Positions 1 through 9,413 of a DNA stretch of 64,000 nt are shown piece by piece. Source of the DNA: Weissella koreensis KACC 15510 (lineage in GTDB: Bacteria > Bacillota > Bacilli > Lactobacillales > Lactobacillaceae); contig NC_015759.1 of NCBI RefSeq assembly GCF_000219805.1, forward strand, positions 930,001-994,000. Reading direction: 5' to 3'. A program made the translations under genes and the position numbers. Under the pieces are notes generated by a model. That model was not told where the DNA came from and did not search any database. It worked only from the letters and a program-made list of their open reading frames with translations. Position 1 is the stretch's first letter. Each line of letters begins with the position of its first letter.

Positions 1-285
1 GAGACCATGCTTTATGATCATGTAATTAATTTGACAAAAAAAGCAGGATTTGAACCACGAGTTAGTTACGACGGCCGACAACTTAAAATCATTTTGAATA
101 TGATTGAAAAAGGAATTGGTATCGCGATTGTTATGGATAAAAGTGTTGACCTACCTAGTGATGGGTCGATTATAAAACGCCCAATTGATCTCAGTGAAAA
201 TAGTCAAATGTTATTTATGCGAAATTATAATGTAAAGTATCCAAAAGCAGTTGAGCTTTTTTGGAATTTTTTACAAACCAACTAA
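1..285 (+). CDS. LysR-family transcriptional regulator, C-terminal part (5' end outside window)
   Basis: The reading frame is open to the left edge, so this is the last ~95 residues of a longer protein. What remains looks like the end of a LysR-type substrate-binding domain: a stretch around KIILNMIEKGIGIAIVMDKS followed by a beta strand with a proline-rich turn and a final helix ending FWNFLQTN. LysR regulators bind a small effector in this domain and DNA through an N-terminal helix-turn-helix, which is not in the window. The target cannot be named. The family call is moderate because only the tail is visible. Confidence 0.6.
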   Translation, partial: ETMLYDHVINLTKKAGFEPRVSYDGRQLKIILNMIEKGIGIAIVMDKSVDLPSDGSIIKRPIDLSENSQMLFMRNYNVKYPKAVELFWNFLQTN

Positions 286-329
286 GCAGAGATAATTAAT
301 CAAAAATGATGATAATACGGGGATAAAAA

Positions 330-986
330 ATGCAAATAAAAGATATTACGATAATTTTAAATGAATTATCTAATGAAGAAAATGCAGCAAAACAAAAAAG
401 GTATTTACGCAATCAATTTGAATTTTTGGGTATTTCATCACCAAAACGAAAGCTTGCCTTGCGAGATTTATTAAAAGCGGAGAAAAAACTAAATATAGTT
501 GATTGGACACTTCTCAAACAGCTTTGGGATCAACCTCAGCGCGAATATCAATATGTCGTAATTGATTATTTAACAGCTATGCAAAAATTAATTACATTTG
601 ATGATTTGATAAAAATCGAATATTTTCTTAGAACTAAGCAATGGTGGGATTCAATCGATGGATTTAATCGCATCATGAGTGATTTGGGATTATTAGATTC
701 GCGGTTAAATCAGGTCATGTTACAGTGGTCTCAAGATAATGATTTTTGGATTAGACGGGTGGCCATTGATCACCAATTATTACGTAAAAATGAAACTAAT
801 GTTGAATTATTAGAGACTATTTTATTAAATAATTTGGGTAGTAGTGAGTTCTTTATTAATAAATCAATCGGTTGGGCGTTGAGAAATTATTCTAAAAGTA
901 ATCCTGACTGGGTTCGCCATTTCATAGAAAAATATCATGCAAAACTGGCACCACTAAGTATCAGAGAGGCTAGTAAATATCTTTAA
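330..986 (+). CDS. AlkD-like DNA alkylation repair protein
   Basis: 218 residues, all-helical, matching the AlkD family of HEAT-repeat DNA glycosylases that excise N3- and N7-alkylated purines. The residues known to matter in Bacillus cereus AlkD have counterparts: the WWDSID segment gives W106 and D110 (AlkD W109 and D113), and IGWALRNYSK gives W182 (AlkD W187). The length is close to the family norm of about 220-235. The start is ATG after GGGGATA. It follows the LysR gene by 44 bases and may be transcribed from its own promoter. Function is inferred from these motifs. Confidence 0.85.
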   Translation: MQIKDITIILNELSNEENAAKQKRYLRNQFEFLGISSPKRKLALRDLLKAEKKLNIVDWTLLKQLWDQPQREYQYVVIDYLTAMQKLITFDDLIKIEYFLRTKQWWDSIDGFNRIMSDLGLLDSRLNQVMLQWSQDNDFWIRRVAIDHQLLRKNETNVELLETILLNNLGSSEFFINKSIGWALRNYSKSNPDWVRHFIEKYHAKLAPLSIREASKYL

Positions 987-1101
987 TAGATGAGTTGAGT
1001 TTTAAATGATTCAATATCATTTAACTTTAAAAATTAGCTGATAAAGTTAATTCCAAAAAATTAAAAAATATATTAAATAACTTGATTAAAATTAAGCTCC
1101 A

Positions 1102-1154
1102 ATGATAAGATTATCATAATAATTCAAGTATTATAGGATACTACTAAAGTATCC
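1102..1154 (+). promoter_or_regulatory. Two palindromes upstream of the alcohol dehydrogenase
   Basis: Seen directly: ATGATAA-GA-TTATCAT (1102-1117) and GGATACT-N5-AGTATCC (1136-1154), both perfect inverted repeats, 29 to 81 bases upstream of the dehydrogenase ATG at 1183. Their position fits operator sites for a repressor or a MerR-type activator, but no matching regulator is adjacent in the window. The 987-1182 gap holds nothing else obvious. Confidence 0.4.
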
Positions 1155-1182
1155 AGTCAATAAGATTGAGAGAATATATTTT

Positions 1183-2220
1183 ATGAAAGCAACTGTATTT
1201 ATTAAACCTGGAAAAGTTGAAGTACAAAACTTAGACAAGCCGGTTATAGAAAAAGAAACTGATGCAATTATTCGTGTAGTTCGTGCGTGCGTGTGTGGAT
1301 CTGATTTATGGTGGTATCGTGGGATTTCAGAACACGAATCAGGTTCAGCGGTTGGTCATGAAGCAATTGGAGTTGTTGAAACAGTTGGGTCAGCAGTTGA
1401 TACAATTAAGCCAGGGGATTTTGTTGTAGTTCCGTTTACACATGGATGTGGGCACTGCGCAGCTTGTTTGGCTGGATTTGATGGTGATTGTTTGAATCGT
1501 GATAGCCACTCAGTTGGTTATCAAGCTGAATATTTACGTTATGATAATGCAAATTGGGGTCTGGTTAAGATTCCAGGACAACCTAGTGACTATTCTGAGG
1601 AAATGTTAAATTCATTGCTAACTTTATCTGATGTGATGGCAACTGGTTATCATGCGGCAGCAACGGCTGAGGTTAAGCCAGGTGATACCGTAGTAGTCAT
1701 GGGTGATGGTGCGGTTGGTTTGTGTGGAGTTATCGCGGCTAAGTTACGTGGAGCAACACGAATTATTGCTATGAGCCGGCATGAAGATCGTCAAAAATTA
1801 GCTCTTGAATTTGGAGCGACTGATATCGTAGCTGAACGTGGTGATGAAGCAGTTGCTAAGGTGCTTGAATTAACTGATGGTGGAGTTGATGCAGTACTTG
1901 AATGCGTTGGAAATGAACAATCAGTGGAAACCGCCTTACAAGTTGGCCGCCCAGGAGCTATTGTCGGTCGTGTTGGAATTCCACAAAAGGCTGAAATGAA
2001 TACAAATCGATTATTCAGACGTAATATTGGCCTCCGTGGTGGAATTGCCGCAGTTACAACATATGATAAAGCTACTTTGTTAGATGCTGTTTTGAATGGT
2101 GAAATTAATCCAGGTAAGGTATTTACGCAAAGCTTTGCCTTGGATGATATTCAAGCTGCCTACGCTGCAATGGATGAACGAAAAGCTATTAAATCATTGG
2201 TTGTCGTGGCTGATAAGTAA
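1183..2220 (+). CDS. Zinc-dependent alcohol dehydrogenase (MDR family)
   Basis: 345 residues, a medium-chain zinc alcohol dehydrogenase using NAD(P)H. The GroES-like N-terminal half carries the catalytic zinc ligands C38 (in ACVCGSD) and H59-E60 (GHE). The structural zinc loop has four cysteines, C89, C92, C95 and C103, in the C-x2-C-x2-C-x7-C pattern. The Rossmann half begins near residue 168 with VVVMGDGAVGLCG. The start ATG lies 29 bases after the second of two palindromes, so it is probably a regulated single-gene unit, and a terminator hairpin follows the stop. The exact substrate cannot be read; polyol, threonine or simple alcohol dehydrogenases share this fold. Confidence 0.88.
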   Translation: MKATVFIKPGKVEVQNLDKPVIEKETDAIIRVVRACVCGSDLWWYRGISEHESGSAVGHEAIGVVETVGSAVDTIKPGDFVVVPFTHGCGHCAACLAGFDGDCLNRDSHSVGYQAEYLRYDNANWGLVKIPGQPSDYSEEMLNSLLTLSDVMATGYHAAATAEVKPGDTVVVMGDGAVGLCGVIAAKLRGATRIIAMSRHEDRQKLALEFGATDIVAERGDEAVAKVLELTDGGVDAVLECVGNEQSVETALQVGRPGAIVGRVGIPQKAEMNTNRLFRRNIGLRGGIAAVTTYDKATLLDAVLNGEINPGKVFTQSFALDDIQAAYAAMDERKAIKSLVVVADK

Positions 2221-2225
2221 ATTTT

Positions 2226-2262
2226 AAAAGGTCATTGTATTTATAAAGCAATGGCTTTTTTA
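2226..2262 (+). terminator. Rho-independent terminator after the alcohol dehydrogenase
   Basis: AAAAGGTCATTG pairs with CAATGGCTTTTT (one wobble pair in the core) across an 11-base loop, and the right arm runs into a T-tract. Confidence 0.75.
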
Positions 2263-2400
2263 CTTGCTTTACAAATGTATAATATGAAAAAAGTTTTAAT
2301 TGCCATCTAAAATTATATATATAAGAATTAAAATAGGTGTAAAATTAAATAGTATTCATATATAACAATTTAAATAATTAAGTATATTTTGGGGGCAAAT

Positions 2401-3147
2401 ATGTTTTATTTAATACTTATAATAGCGGGAATATTTTCGGGAATATTTGCATCAGTTGCCGGTATGGCATCGATAGTATCATATCCGGTATTAATGGCAC
2501 TTGGATATTCACCAGTAATGGCGAATGTTTTGAGTACTGGATCGTTAGTTTTATCAGGATTAGGATCGGTGACTTCATCATATAACTTAATTAAAAAAAA
2601 TATTAAAATTACTATTGGAATTGTTATATCAGCTTTATTGGGTGGCGCGTTGGGAAGTTATTTACTTATATCGTTACCTAAAGATAATTTTGAACATTTA
2701 GTACCATATTTTGTTTTATTATCAGCTATTTTATTGTTTTTTTCAGGTAGATTATCAAATATAACTAATAACATTAAAAAAATAAATGGGAAAAGATATC
2801 TAGTAATATTGATAGCTAGTCTATTAGTTGGTATTTATATCGGATATTTTGGATCAGGTGCAGGATTAATGCTTGTTTCAGTTTTATTGTTATTAATTCC
2901 AGCCAGTTTTGTCGAAATTAATGCGATTAAAAATTTTACAACAATGATGACTAATCTTTTATCTTTGATTATCTATCAAGCTAACGTTTCTGTTGAATGG
3001 AGTACGATAATAGTCATGGGAATTGGTATGTTTATTGGTGGATACGTTGGGCCTAAAATTATGTTGTATTTTCCAGATCGACTCTTAAAACTCTTTGTGG
3101 GGATTTGCGCAGTGTTACTAGCTATTTATTTATTCTTTAATAATTAA
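2401..3147 (+). CDS. TauE/SafE-family membrane permease
   Basis: A 248-residue integral membrane protein with about eight hydrophobic segments. It begins MFYLILIIAGIFSG and has the Gly-rich, Pro-containing helices of the TauE/SafE (DUF81) family (for example SYPVLMALGYSP and GYFGSGAGLMLVSVLLLL). Family members export sulfite, sulfonates or organosulfur compounds, but the substrate here is unknown. The ATG at 2401 is preferred over an in-frame TTG at 2389 because the GGGGG at 2391-2395 then acts as the ribosome-binding site. The gene is noticeably richer in A/T and ATA codons than the sugar genes that follow. It stands alone between two terminators. Confidence 0.75.
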   Translation: MFYLILIIAGIFSGIFASVAGMASIVSYPVLMALGYSPVMANVLSTGSLVLSGLGSVTSSYNLIKKNIKITIGIVISALLGGALGSYLLISLPKDNFEHLVPYFVLLSAILLFFSGRLSNITNNIKKINGKRYLVILIASLLVGIYIGYFGSGAGLMLVSVLLLLIPASFVEINAIKNFTTMMTNLLSLIIYQANVSVEWSTIIVMGIGMFIGGYVGPKIMLYFPDRLLKLFVGICAVLLAIYLFFNN

Positions 3148-3177
3148 GATTAATTGATCAAGCTTTAAAAATATATG

Positions 3178-3212
3178 AAGGACATTATTTTATAAAAATG
3201 ATGTCCTTTTTT
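3178..3212 (+). terminator. Rho-independent terminator after the TauE-like gene
   Basis: AAGGACAT and ATGTCCTT form a strong stem (3178-3185 / 3201-3208), extended by ATTTT/AAAAT, followed by a T run. Confidence 0.85.
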
Positions 3213-3347
3213 AATTTCTTTTACTATATCGAAGTTGGTTGTTAGGAAATACCAATAAATGTACATATCTTACCTATAACTATGCGGTTCCTTACTGTTT
3301 AGGCCAATTGAATTGATTATTTTTAAAAGCTGCATAATAATAAAATT

Positions 3348-3361
3348 TGTAAGCGTTTACA
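3348..3361 (+). promoter_or_regulatory. cre site upstream of the xylP-like gene
   Basis: TGTAAGCGTTTACA matches the CcpA catabolite-responsive element consensus TGWAANCGNTNWCA at all 14 positions. It lies 57 bases upstream of the transporter ATG. A weak promoter candidate (TTGATT at 3313-3318 with an A/T-rich -10 near 3336-3346) sits just upstream, which would place the cre at or just after the transcription start, a position typical of repression. A left half-site AGTTGGTT at 3233-3240 also resembles the candidate XylR operator at xylT, but no clean right half follows at the right spacing. Confidence 0.8.
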
Positions 3362-3417
3362 CGAAACAAAAATGTTTTTATTATTTTATAAATAAGCTAA
3401 CTCTAAGGAGAAATGTT

Positions 3418-4827
3418 ATGAATAATGGTAATCAAGTTAAATGGCCGGAACGGCTAGCTTATGCCATGTCAGATTTTGGCTGTAATACAATTTTTCAAAT
3501 TGTAGGAACATATTTTATGGTGTTTAGTACCGATACAATGGGGATTAAAGCCTCAGTTGTTGCTGGACTGTTTGCGTTAACTGCAATTATTGATTCAATT
3601 GACGGTGTGGTTTGGGGCCAATTTATTGACCGGACACACACAAAATGGGGAAAGTCTCGTCCTTACTGGCTCTGGTTCTCAGTGCCATTTGCACTATTCT
3701 GTATTATGTCATTCTCAGCACCAAATTTGCCAATGACTTGGAAGATTGTTTGGATTTACGTTGCATATATTGGAGCGAAGGTTTTATATTCAGGAATTAA
3801 TATTCCTGTCACTTCAATTTTGCCAGCCATGACTAGCAATCCACAAGAACGAGTAACCCTTTCAACGGTTCGTCAATTCTTTGGAAACTTGGGTGCAGCG
3901 GTTTTCCTACCATTAACTTTGCCAGCTGTTGCATTCTTCGCTGGAATTTTCGATAAGCAAAACTCAAATCCTTCAACCTCAGCAACTGGTTGGTTTATCT
4001 GGGCAGTGATTCTTGGAATCGTAACTATAATTTGCTTGATGACAGCTTTCAAGGGAACACGTGAACGTGTGGTAACTAAAGATTCAAATCGTTCAGTACC
4101 AATGCGTGAATCAATTAAAGCTTTAAAAGGAAATTATCCTTGGGCAATTATCATTTTCATCAATTTTGTGTATTGGGGAAGCTTTGCCATTCGTCAAAGC
4201 TCACTACCATATTACTTCAAATATGTTCTACATAATGAAGCATTGGGAAGTGCGGTACTAGCCGGAACGATCATCACTTTGATTTCGACAGCAATGGTAC
4301 CATTCTTCTCAAAGCGCATTGGTAAGCGTAATACTATGTTTATCGGGATGGTAGGAACTGCCATTTCACAAGTGATATTACATTTTGCGGATCAAATGAA
4401 TGGTAATGTTCCGATGATCTTGTTTGGAATGTTAGTTTACTACATCAGTTATGGATTAGTGGGAGCTTTAATTGCCGTAATGCTTTCTGACGCTGTTGAT
4501 TTTGGAGAGTGGAAGAACGGAATTCGAGCAGAAGGATTCGTAACTTCATTTAGTTCATTTAGTGCCAAGCTAGGAATGGGATTAGGAAGTATGTTACTTT
4601 CAGCTGTTTTGGCTGGTGGTGGGTACGTTGCCGCAAATGCCGGATCATCTGCTGGGCAAACTGCATCAGCGCTTGATGCAATCCGGTTAGGATTTATCTG
4701 GATTCCATTGATTGGATATGTGGCTTCTGGTTTGGTCTTATTATTCAATAATGTGGATAAGCTAGAACCACAAATGGTTAGTGATTTGGAGAATAAGCAT
4801 CAGCGTGAAGCTGCAGAATTATCATAA
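3418..4827 (+). CDS. xylP: GPH-family sugar:cation symporter, probable alpha-xyloside (isoprimeverose) transporter
   Basis: 469 residues with about 12 membrane segments, of the glycoside-pentoside-hexuronide (GPH) family. It starts MNNGNQVKWPERLAYAMSDFG, has the family loop FIDRTHTKWGKSRPYWLW and ends in a charged cytoplasmic tail. The ATG at 3418 is chosen because AAGGAG stands 7 bases upstream; the longer frame from 3313 would run through the promoter and cre. An alpha-xylosidase follows 24 bases downstream, the same pairing as xylP-xylQ of Lactobacillus pentosus, where XylP takes up isoprimeverose. Substrate assignment is by this context. A perfect cre upstream predicts glucose repression. 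Confidence 0.82.
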   Translation: MNNGNQVKWPERLAYAMSDFGCNTIFQIVGTYFMVFSTDTMGIKASVVAGLFALTAIIDSIDGVVWGQFIDRTHTKWGKSRPYWLWFSVPFALFCIMSFSAPNLPMTWKIVWIYVAYIGAKVLYSGINIPVTSILPAMTSNPQERVTLSTVRQFFGNLGAAVFLPLTLPAVAFFAGIFDKQNSNPSTSATGWFIWAVILGIVTIICLMTAFKGTRERVVTKDSNRSVPMRESIKALKGNYPWAIIIFINFVYWGSFAIRQSSLPYYFKYVLHNEALGSAVLAGTIITLISTAMVPFFSKRIGKRNTMFIGMVGTAISQVILHFADQMNGNVPMILFGMLVYYISYGLVGALIAVMLSDAVDFGEWKNGIRAEGFVTSFSSFSAKLGMGLGSMLLSAVLAGGGYVAANAGSSAGQTASALDAIRLGFIWIPLIGYVASGLVLLFNNVDKLEPQMVSDLENKHQREAAELS

Positions 4828-4851
4828 AAAATATAAAAGAGGGTATAAATT

Positions 4852-6990
4852 ATGAAATTTTCAAATGGATATTGGTTAGGAAAAGATGAATACATTATTA
4901 ATTCACCGATTGAAGCATTCGATACTTCGATTTTAACAGCGAAAGAAGCTGAAAAAAGCAGTGAAACTTTAATAGTAAATGCAAGTTACCAACGATTGGC
5001 CTCGCGGAGTGATATGTTGGATGTTGGTAATACTACCATGTCAGTATTCAGCCCTGCGCCTGATGTGATTGGGGTTGAGTTGAAGCATTTTGATCAAAAC
5101 GATCATAATCCTTTATATGAATTAACGACCCAAAACGTAAATCCTGAAATCAATGTTGACGATCAAAAAGCTCATTATAAGAGTGGAGACTTGGAATTAA
5201 CGGTTGATATGCATAATAAATTTAACCTTGATTTCAATTATAAAGATAAGCGTATTACAGGCTCGGAATTTAAGGCCCAAGGTTCTATTGATGATCTGTC
5301 AGGTCAACAACTAGGTCAAGTAATGCATCCTAATACTGTTGTTGGCGCACAGGCTATGGTAAGTGATCGTCAAGTTACTCGTGCTGACCACTATATGCGT
5401 GAGCAATTAAGCTTGCTACCTGGGACCAAGGTTTATGGTTTCGGTGAAACATTTGGCCCATTTGTTAAAAATGGTCAAACAATTGATATCATTAATCGTG
5501 ATGGTGGAACTGGTTCAGACCAAAGTTATAAGGCAATTCCATTTTACATTGCAGCTAAAGCAGGAATTTCAAAGGATGCCAAAGGGACCTATTATGGAGT
5601 CTTTGTAAATGAAAGCCAACCTACTAGCTTTGAAGTAGCAACAGAAGTCGTTGATCGTGTTAGCTTCTCAACGCGAGGTGAGAACTTAGAATATTATGTA
5701 ATCGCTGGAGAAACGCCTAAGGATGTTTTGGGTAAGTACAATAAGTTGACGGGTGGTTCTACTTTGCCACCAGAATGGACTTTTGGTTTGTGGCTTTCAA
5801 CATCATTTACAACAGATTATTCCGAAGAAACGGTTATGAAGTTTATTGATGGAATGTTTGAACGTGATATTCCTTTGTCAGTTTTCCACTTTGATTGTTT
5901 CTGGATGAAAGGCTTTGAGTGGAGTAATTTTGAATGGGATAAAGAACAATTCCCAGATCCAGAAGGTTTGATCAAGCGATTGCATGATCGAGGTTTGAAA
6001 GTTTGTGTTTGGATTAATCCATATATCTCACAAAAGTCACGTTTATTCAAGATTGGTAAGGAAAAGGGTTACTTTATTAAGCGGACTGATGGTAACGTTT
6101 GGCAATGGGATTTGTGGCAACCCGGAAACGCCATTGTTGATTTCACTAATCCAGAAGCCGTACAATGGTATCAAGGATTATTGAAAAATCTACTAGATAT
6201 GGGTGTGGACTGCTTTAAAACTGACTTTGGTGAGCGAATTCCAATGCATGATGCGGTTTATTATAATGGTAATAATCCAGAAGGTGAACATAACTATTAC
6301 ACACATCGTTACAATAAGGCCGTCTTTGAGCTTTTGAAGCAAGAGAAGGGTGATGATGAAGCTGTGGTCTTCGCCCGCTCAGCAACTGTCGGTGGACAAC
6401 AATATCCGGTTCACTGGGGTGGAGATAACTTGAGCCAATTCCATTCAATGGCTGATACCTTGCGAGGTGGCTTAAGTTTGATGTCATCAGGATTTACTTT
6501 CTGGAGTCATGATATAGGCGGATTTGAAGAAAATGCTAGTGCCGCCATTTATAAGCGTTGGACTCAATTTGGATTACTATCAAGTCATTCTCGTTACCAT
6601 GGTAATATTCAATATCGGGTGCCATGGCTCTTTGATGAAGAAGCAGTTGATGTTACACGTAACTTTGCGAAGCTAAAGCAAGATATGATGCCTTATATCT
6701 ACAGTGAAGCTAAGGCATCAGTTGCTGCGGGAATTCCATTGATGCGACCAATGTATCTTGAATTCCCAGATGATGCCAATTGTGCTGATCTTGATCGCCA
6801 ATATATGTTTGGTTCTGACCTTTTGGTGGCACCAGTGATGAGTGAAGATGGGGATGTTGATTACTATCTTCCAGCTGGACATTGGCAACATGTGATTGAT
6901 GGTCGTGAGATTAAAATCGACACTCATGGACAATGGATGGCTGAAAATTATGATTATTTGAGCTTGCCAGTATGGAAAAAAATTGATTAA
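4852..6990 (+). CDS. xylQ: Alpha-xylosidase, glycoside hydrolase family 31
   Basis: 712 residues, a cytoplasmic GH31 enzyme close to Escherichia coli YicI. The catalytic nucleophile is D458 in FKTDFGERIP, a motif specific to the alpha-xylosidase branch, and the acid/base is D525 in VHWGGD. Downstream signatures GFTFWSHDIGGF and LLSSHSRYHG also match that branch. It releases xylose from the non-reducing end of alpha-xylosides such as isoprimeverose. No signal peptide is seen, consistent with cleavage after uptake by the upstream transporter, which shares its transcript. The ATG follows GAGGG with short spacing. An AraC-type regulator follows 24 bases after the stop. Confidence 0.93.
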   Translation: MKFSNGYWLGKDEYIINSPIEAFDTSILTAKEAEKSSETLIVNASYQRLASRSDMLDVGNTTMSVFSPAPDVIGVELKHFDQNDHNPLYELTTQNVNPEINVDDQKAHYKSGDLELTVDMHNKFNLDFNYKDKRITGSEFKAQGSIDDLSGQQLGQVMHPNTVVGAQAMVSDRQVTRADHYMREQLSLLPGTKVYGFGETFGPFVKNGQTIDIINRDGGTGSDQSYKAIPFYIAAKAGISKDAKGTYYGVFVNESQPTSFEVATEVVDRVSFSTRGENLEYYVIAGETPKDVLGKYNKLTGGSTLPPEWTFGLWLSTSFTTDYSEETVMKFIDGMFERDIPLSVFHFDCFWMKGFEWSNFEWDKEQFPDPEGLIKRLHDRGLKVCVWINPYISQKSRLFKIGKEKGYFIKRTDGNVWQWDLWQPGNAIVDFTNPEAVQWYQGLLKNLLDMGVDCFKTDFGERIPMHDAVYYNGNNPEGEHNYYTHRYNKAVFELLKQEKGDDEAVVFARSATVGGQQYPVHWGGDNLSQFHSMADTLRGGLSLMSSGFTFWSHDIGGFEENASAAIYKRWTQFGLLSSHSRYHGNIQYRVPWLFDEEAVDVTRNFAKLKQDMMPYIYSEAKASVAAGIPLMRPMYLEFPDDANCADLDRQYMFGSDLLVAPVMSEDGDVDYYLPAGHWQHVIDGREIKIDTHGQWMAENYDYLSLPVWKKID

Positions 6991-7014
6991 AAAGATGAAA
7001 TCAGAGGATTAATT

Positions 7015-7839
7015 ATGTCGGCCGAAAAGGGTGGTGAATATGAGGTAGTCGTTAATAATAACGATGTAGATGTGCGGATTTTTGTCTCACGTGAAGAACC
7101 AGGTTTTAAGCCACCTCATTGGCATCGGCATGTTGAAATTGTCTCAGTTTTATCTGGAACGGTAACTTTTAGTTATGAAGGACATGATGTTGTCTTACAA
7201 CCAGGTGAGTTCATTGCGATCGGATCTGGGGTACTACATTCGTCGAGTCATGAAAAAAATTGTTCCATAGTGTTACAAATTCCAGTTTCTTATTTGGAAA
7301 AATACTGGGATAATCCTGAAAATATGTTATTTACTATTCATAAAAAGGACCGGTTTGATTCTGAGTATCAAGAAATTGTTGTAGCATTACAAGAGATGGC
7401 TCACGTTTATCAACACAAGATTAGTGGTTATCGGTTCAAGTTCAATGAATTGATGTTACATTGTCTGTATTTGATTTTTACTAAATATGGTCAGGATAGT
7501 GTGGTCGTTAACGTTGGGCAAAATAATCGTTTAAAAGAAGTTTTATCCGATATCAATGAACGTTATTCAATGGTACTTACCGTAAATAATCTCGCTCAGA
7601 AATTCAATTATAATCCTGACTATTTAAGTCGCTTTTTTAAACAAAAGACGGGGATTTCTTTGAATCGGTACATTTACTTAGTCCGTCTCTCACATGTCCA
7701 CTTTGAGGTGGTTAATAGTGATAAACCGATTCATAATATTTTTTCAGACAATGGTGTCAAAAATATTCGCTTAGGTACTAAATTATTTGAACAGTATTAT
7801 GGATCATTACCACGTGAGATTAGAAAACAACGGAAATAA
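7015..7839 (+). CDS. AraC-family regulator with N-terminal cupin
   Basis: 274 residues. An N-terminal cupin-like sensing domain (residues ~15-110) carries PPHWHRHVEIVSVLSGTVTF and an LQPGEFIAIGSGVLHS strand pair. Two C-terminal helix-turn-helix units (residues ~170-270) include LAQKFNYNPDYLSRFFKQKTGISLNRYI, the AraC signature. It lies 24 bases behind the alpha-xylosidase and before a terminator, so it is the third gene of the xylP-xylQ operon. It probably activates that operon in response to an imported xyloside or a breakdown product. It is a second regulator in addition to XylR, which is encoded 3.4 kb away. Confidence 0.85.
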   Translation: MSAEKGGEYEVVVNNNDVDVRIFVSREEPGFKPPHWHRHVEIVSVLSGTVTFSYEGHDVVLQPGEFIAIGSGVLHSSSHEKNCSIVLQIPVSYLEKYWDNPENMLFTIHKKDRFDSEYQEIVVALQEMAHVYQHKISGYRFKFNELMLHCLYLIFTKYGQDSVVVNVGQNNRLKEVLSDINERYSMVLTVNNLAQKFNYNPDYLSRFFKQKTGISLNRYIYLVRLSHVHFEVVNSDKPIHNIFSDNGVKNIRLGTKLFEQYYGSLPREIRKQRK

Positions 7840-7864
7840 AAGTTATCATATGTTAAACTATTGG

Positions 7865-7899
7865 ACACCCCAGAGTTATTTTAACTTTTGGGGTGTTTT
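7865..7899 (+). terminator. Terminator of the xylP-xylQ-araC unit
   Basis: ACACCCCA (7865-7872) pairs with TGGGGTGT (7889-7896), with an inner AGTT/AACT helix, then TTTT. The 150 bases between here and the next gene show no further clear signal. Confidence 0.85.
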
Positions 7900-8049
7900 A
7901 TATTAAGTTTAAAAATGTTAAATTAAAAGCATGAAAATTAGGTCAGATACATGTTGTAATTTGGAGAGACTAATCGGATTGTTAGGATATTAATAAAAGA
8001 TTATTGACCTGATTAGGAGTAAAGAAAGAGATGAGGGAGTAGTAGGAAG

Positions 8050-9399
8050 ATGCAAGATTTAACAAAGGGAAATCCGGTTAAATTAATCATGATGTTTACA
8101 TTGCCAATTATCGTGGGATATTTATTTCAAAATTTATATAACATTATTGATACGTTAATTGTGGGGCAAACTTTAGGGGTTAAGGCTTTAGCTGCAGTTG
8201 GGTCAACAGGTTCAGTGATGTTTTTGGCACTAGGGTTTGTCGGTGGCGTGACCTCAGGAATGTCCATTATAACGGCGCAACGCTATGGTGCTCAAGATTG
8301 GGCAGGAGTGAGACGCTCATTTGGACAAAGTATTCTAGCCTCAGGAGTGATTACTGTTTTCTTAACGTTAATCGGGGTGGTAGGTCTCCGCGGTTTGCTG
8401 ATTTTAATGCAGACACCGAATAATATTTTTGAAATGGCTTATGCCTTCATCGTAATTATCTGGGGTGGAGTTGTGACTCAAGTTGGGTATAACATTTTAG
8501 CTAATGAAATGCGAGCCGTCGGTAATTCGCGGGCTCCCCTTTATCATTTGATTTTAGGAATGATTATTAATATTTTATTGGAACTATTATTCATATTAGT
8601 CTTTCACTGGGGGACTGCAGGGGCAGCTTTGGCAACTGTAGTGGCTTATGCGATTTCAACGCTCACTAGTTGGTGGCATATTACCAAATTTATGCCAGTT
8701 TTGCATATAACAAAAGAAGATTTAAAGTGGGACTCTACCGAAATTAAAATTCATCTTGCAGCGGCATTGCCTATGGGGTTCCAACAATCTGTTATTGCAA
8801 TTGGATCGATGACTTTACAAGCAGCAATCAACTCTTTGGGAACAGACTCTGTGGCCGGATATACGGCGGCTTCCAAGGTTGATCAAATTTTAGTCCTAGT
8901 CTTAATGTCATTTGGAGTTACAATGGCAACTTATGTGGCACAAAATTATGGAGCAGGAGAGTATCGCCGAATTTTGGTAGGAATGCGCCAAGCTTTGAAA
9001 ATTAATATTGGCTTTGGAGTTTTACTAGGCATTTTTGAAATCCTTTTTGGTCGTTATTTAGTTAAATTGTTTTTGGAATCAAATAGCGGAGATGCTGTTG
9101 CTGTTCAGCATTTGGCTCAGACATTCTTTTGGGCTAACGGACCGTTTTATGCAATTTTGGGGGTTCTATTTATATTAAGATATGCCTTACAAGGATTGGG
9201 GAATACTAAAGCACCGACTATGGCTGGATTTGCGGAGATGATTTCTCGTTCCATTGGAGCTTTCGTATTTGTCATCTGGTTTGGATTCTTTGGCGCTAGT
9301 CTCTCTAATCCATTGGCATGGTTAGCATCAGTTTTGTGCCTATTACCAGCATGGAATAAGTATCGTCGAGAAATTATGGACAAATTAGAAAAAGATTAA
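8050..9399 (+). CDS. MATE-family efflux transporter
   Basis: 449 residues with 12 predicted membrane segments, of the multidrug and toxin extrusion family. The start MQDLTKGNPVKLIMMFTLPIIVGYLFQNLYNIIDT is the typical N-terminus of Gram-positive MATE proteins, with two homologous six-helix halves (the second begins near residue 235). Such proteins export cationic compounds or metabolites in exchange for Na+ or H+. It has its own leader and terminator within the xylose locus, and nothing in the sequence ties it to xylose. It may be a neighbour by chance. Confidence 0.87.
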   Translation: MQDLTKGNPVKLIMMFTLPIIVGYLFQNLYNIIDTLIVGQTLGVKALAAVGSTGSVMFLALGFVGGVTSGMSIITAQRYGAQDWAGVRRSFGQSILASGVITVFLTLIGVVGLRGLLILMQTPNNIFEMAYAFIVIIWGGVVTQVGYNILANEMRAVGNSRAPLYHLILGMIINILLELLFILVFHWGTAGAALATVVAYAISTLTSWWHITKFMPVLHITKEDLKWDSTEIKIHLAAALPMGFQQSVIAIGSMTLQAAINSLGTDSVAGYTAASKVDQILVLVLMSFGVTMATYVAQNYGAGEYRRILVGMRQALKINIGFGVLLGIFEILFGRYLVKLFLESNSGDAVAVQHLAQTFFWANGPFYAILGVLFILRYALQGLGNTKAPTMAGFAEMISRSIGAFVFVIWFGFFGASLSNPLAWLASVLCLLPAWNKYRREIMDKLEKD

Positions 9400-9413
9400 T
9401 TATAAAAACATCT

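Noticed and set aside
3313..3417. N-terminal extension of the xylP-like protein
   Set aside because: It would be translated through the promoter and cre and ends right at AAGGAG plus ATG 3418, the normal start.
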